From contig DF237588.1 of NCBI GenBank assembly GCA_000708835.1, forward strand, positions 2,827 through 49,047: 46,221 bases of DNA, read 5' to 3'. This document shows, piece by piece, positions 44,719 to 46,221 of the stretch. A program made the translations under genes and the position numbers. This DNA comes from Klebsormidium nitens (lineage: Eukaryota > Streptophyta > Klebsormidiophyceae > Klebsormidiales > Klebsormidiaceae). The notes beneath the pieces are model-generated. The model was not told the origin of the DNA and made no database searches. It was given only the letters and a program-made list of their open reading frames with translations. The first letter of the stretch is position 1. Each line of letters opens with the position of its first letter.

Positions 44719-44726
44719 TTTTTATA
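44719..44726 (-). promoter_or_regulatory. TATA box of the F-box gene
   Basis: The minus strand reads TATAAAAA about 42 bases before the ATG at 44677, leaving room for a short 5' UTR. Confidence 0.5.
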
Positions 44727-45095
44727 GGAGAACTTCAAGAAGATGTTCATTGGAAGGTACGCCCTCGTCAACCTGACCTAACCCTAATTCAAGGAATTGC
44801 GATCAACCATCAGCCGTATTCTCCCGACGATCCCCCGCGCAGCGACTGGACGAGACGCCCACAGGCAAATCTGCCAAAAGCTCGACCCTACCTATATAGT
44901 ATAATACTGTCAGGGCTGTTACCAAGAAGGGCGTTTGACTCTGAGGGTGTGAGCCTGCATTTCTTTGCGTCCTGAAGCTTGAAATTGAATGCAGCACAGG
45001 CAAGAAGATTAGGATCTCCGGCAGCAGTATTGTTCACATGCTGGTTCATACTTGCGTGGAGTTGGAAATCGCCCGTGAAGCCTCTGCGGCACGCG

Positions 45096-45855
45096 ATGGA
45101 ACCAAGGCCTCAAGCATCTTGCGGCAGAGGCTCCCAGGTTGAAATCTCACCACTGGGGTTTCCGCTCGATAGCACATTGCCAGTGGAGGCCGCTCACATG
45201 TCTCTGGTATCCGGCGCGATTGGTGGTTGGGAAGAAGATGAGTACATGCGCAGAAGCATTGCAAAGTTGGCGGGAGAAGTCTCCAAGCTACGAAATGAGC
45301 TAAGTCAAAAAAATGTTGCCCTGGAGGCGGCTCACAAGAAATGTATCGAGGTTGACACAGAGCGCAAACAGCTGCTGTGCCTCTATTCCACAAGGTGCGG
45401 TCAGCTTAACGTATGTAGCGACGAGCTTGCCAAGGTGGTCAAGGAATCTGCAGCTTCAGAAGGGCAACTGAAGAAGACAGCGAAGCAACTGGAGGAAAAG
45501 AAGGGGCAACTGAAGGAGTCTCAGGTTTCTCTGGAAAAGGCCTAGGGTCTTTTGAGGGCCAATGGACAGTCAGCTGGTCATCCGGATCAAGGAGCTGAGC
45601 GATGAGGTCGAACGGAAAGGGGAGCAACTGAAGGAGTCCCAGAAGCTTCTGGAAGAGAGCCAGAGAGTGGATGTAGCGCGCACAGTGGAAAGAGAGAAGG
45701 AAGCTCCAGAGAGTGGCAACGAGGAACAGCTGTTGTTCGCAGTTGAGAAAGAAAAAGAGTTGTGCAGATCCCTGCAAGCCTTGGAAGAGAAGTTGAAGAG
45801 GGTGGAGCAGGAGTCTGAGTTAGCGGCTGGGGATCTAGCAAAAGCTCAACTACAG
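45096..45855 (+). CDS. Coiled-coil protein interrupted by a stop and frameshift
   Basis: From the ATG at 45096 the frame encodes a short Pro/Ser-rich lead and then an uninterrupted coil (KLAGEVSKLRNELSQKNVAL onward) to a TAG at 45543-45545. The coil resumes in another frame from 45562 (IRIKELSDEVERKGEQLKE) to a CAG|GCAAGT junction at 45855, a GC-type donor after which the sequence loses coil character. The phrase GQLKESQ recurs on either side of the break, reflecting an internal duplication of about 115 bp. The gap between frames is too short for an intron, so decay or a sequencing error is likely. A start exon upstream (for example from 45038) is possible. Confidence 0.45.
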
Positions 45856-45936
45856 GCAAGTACCAGCTGTTGTTTTTTGATCAGCAAAAGAGCAAGCCTG
45901 GGACTGATCCTGTTACAGTTCCGTCGTTAGGCTGGC

Positions 45937-46164
45937 TTAGTAGGATTTGGTGCGCAGGTCCAAGATTTGCCCACTGGATGACTGAAGCATTTCGGAATCT
46001 TTCGTCATGAACCCTTCAGCCCTCACTTCAAGCTTAGCCTGAAGATTGACTGGCAAGGCTTTCCATGAAGTTCCTTCAACATCAGAAAGGGATTCTTCTT
46101 TAAAGAAGCTTCCCGTCAAGCTCAAGGTACATGAGTTCCCAACAGCGTCATAAGGATGTGTCAT
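45937..46164 (-). CDS. Short unknown ORF at the window edge
   Basis: From the ATG at 46164 a minus-strand frame of 75 codons ends at 45937. Composition is protein-like (SLTGSFFKEESLSDVEGTSW). The open frame extends upstream to 46185, and a possible acceptor (TGGTTCAG) lies near 46177, so this may be the last exon of a gene starting beyond the window. It converges with the coiled-coil gene. No family recognised. Confidence 0.35.
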   Translation of the reverse strand: MTHPYDAVGNSCTLSLTGSFFKEESLSDVEGTSWKALPVNLQAKLEVRAEGFMTKDSEMLQSSSGQILDLRTKSY

Positions 46165-46221
46165 CGCTCCTAGACTGAACCACAATACCCAACCCCCAGT
46201 GCAAACTTCTCAAGAATAAAC

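Overview
The window reads as nuclear DNA of a eukaryote, most likely a green or streptophyte alga such as a Klebsormidium-type charophyte. That placement is inference: the supporting signs are short spliced genes with GT-AG (and possibly GC-AG) introns, a METTL24-type membrane methyltransferase, SAND, F-box, MYND and SR-type proteins, and abundant decayed LINE and LTR elements and small inverted-repeat elements. There is no prokaryotic operon organisation, no rRNA, no convincing functional tRNA and no CRISPR. One assembly gap (337 N) lies at 16387-16723.

Layout. 1-4.3 kb: mostly non-coding, with two weak coding-like stretches. 4.3-10.0 kb (minus): a large RNA/DNA-binding gene that I reconstruct as four exons in matching phase (RRM, CCHC knuckle, RS/SP region, AT-hook), with a possible alternative stop-containing exon. 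10.0-13.5 kb: gene-free but rich in inverted repeats. 13.5-15.7 kb (minus): a four-exon, 341-residue METTL24-like methyltransferase with a Golgi-type signal anchor. 16-21 kb: gene-free, with the gap and two inverted-repeat elements. 21.06-21.98 kb (plus): an intronless RNase III-like/dsRBD-like protein whose well-placed ATG is followed by an in-frame TAG. 23.6-24.7 kb (minus): three phase-compatible exons of an unknown protein. 25.2-26.0 kb: LTR, primer-binding site and start of gag. 27.0-27.35 kb: truncated member of a local gene family. 28.1-29.9 kb (minus): decayed LINE 3' end (RNase H plus zf-RVT). 30-30.7 kb (plus): unknown ORF. 31.7-33.1 kb (plus): MYND-like zinc protein. 34.7-35.4 kb (minus): unknown protein. 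35.8-37.9 kb (plus): coiled-coil plus SAND-like gene with a 765-bp inverted-repeat element in its intron. 38.9-43.2 kb (minus): tandemly duplicated unit of an uncharacterised protein plus a gag-like ORF. 43.8-44.7 kb (minus): F-box gene with a TATA box. 45-46.2 kb: disrupted coiled-coil gene and a short minus-strand ORF.

The genes do not form a pathway. The points of most interest are the RRM-to-AT-hook gene with its possible regulatory splice, the three-copy family with no recognisable domain, the RNase III-like protein lacking catalytic residues, and the unusual density of different foldback elements.
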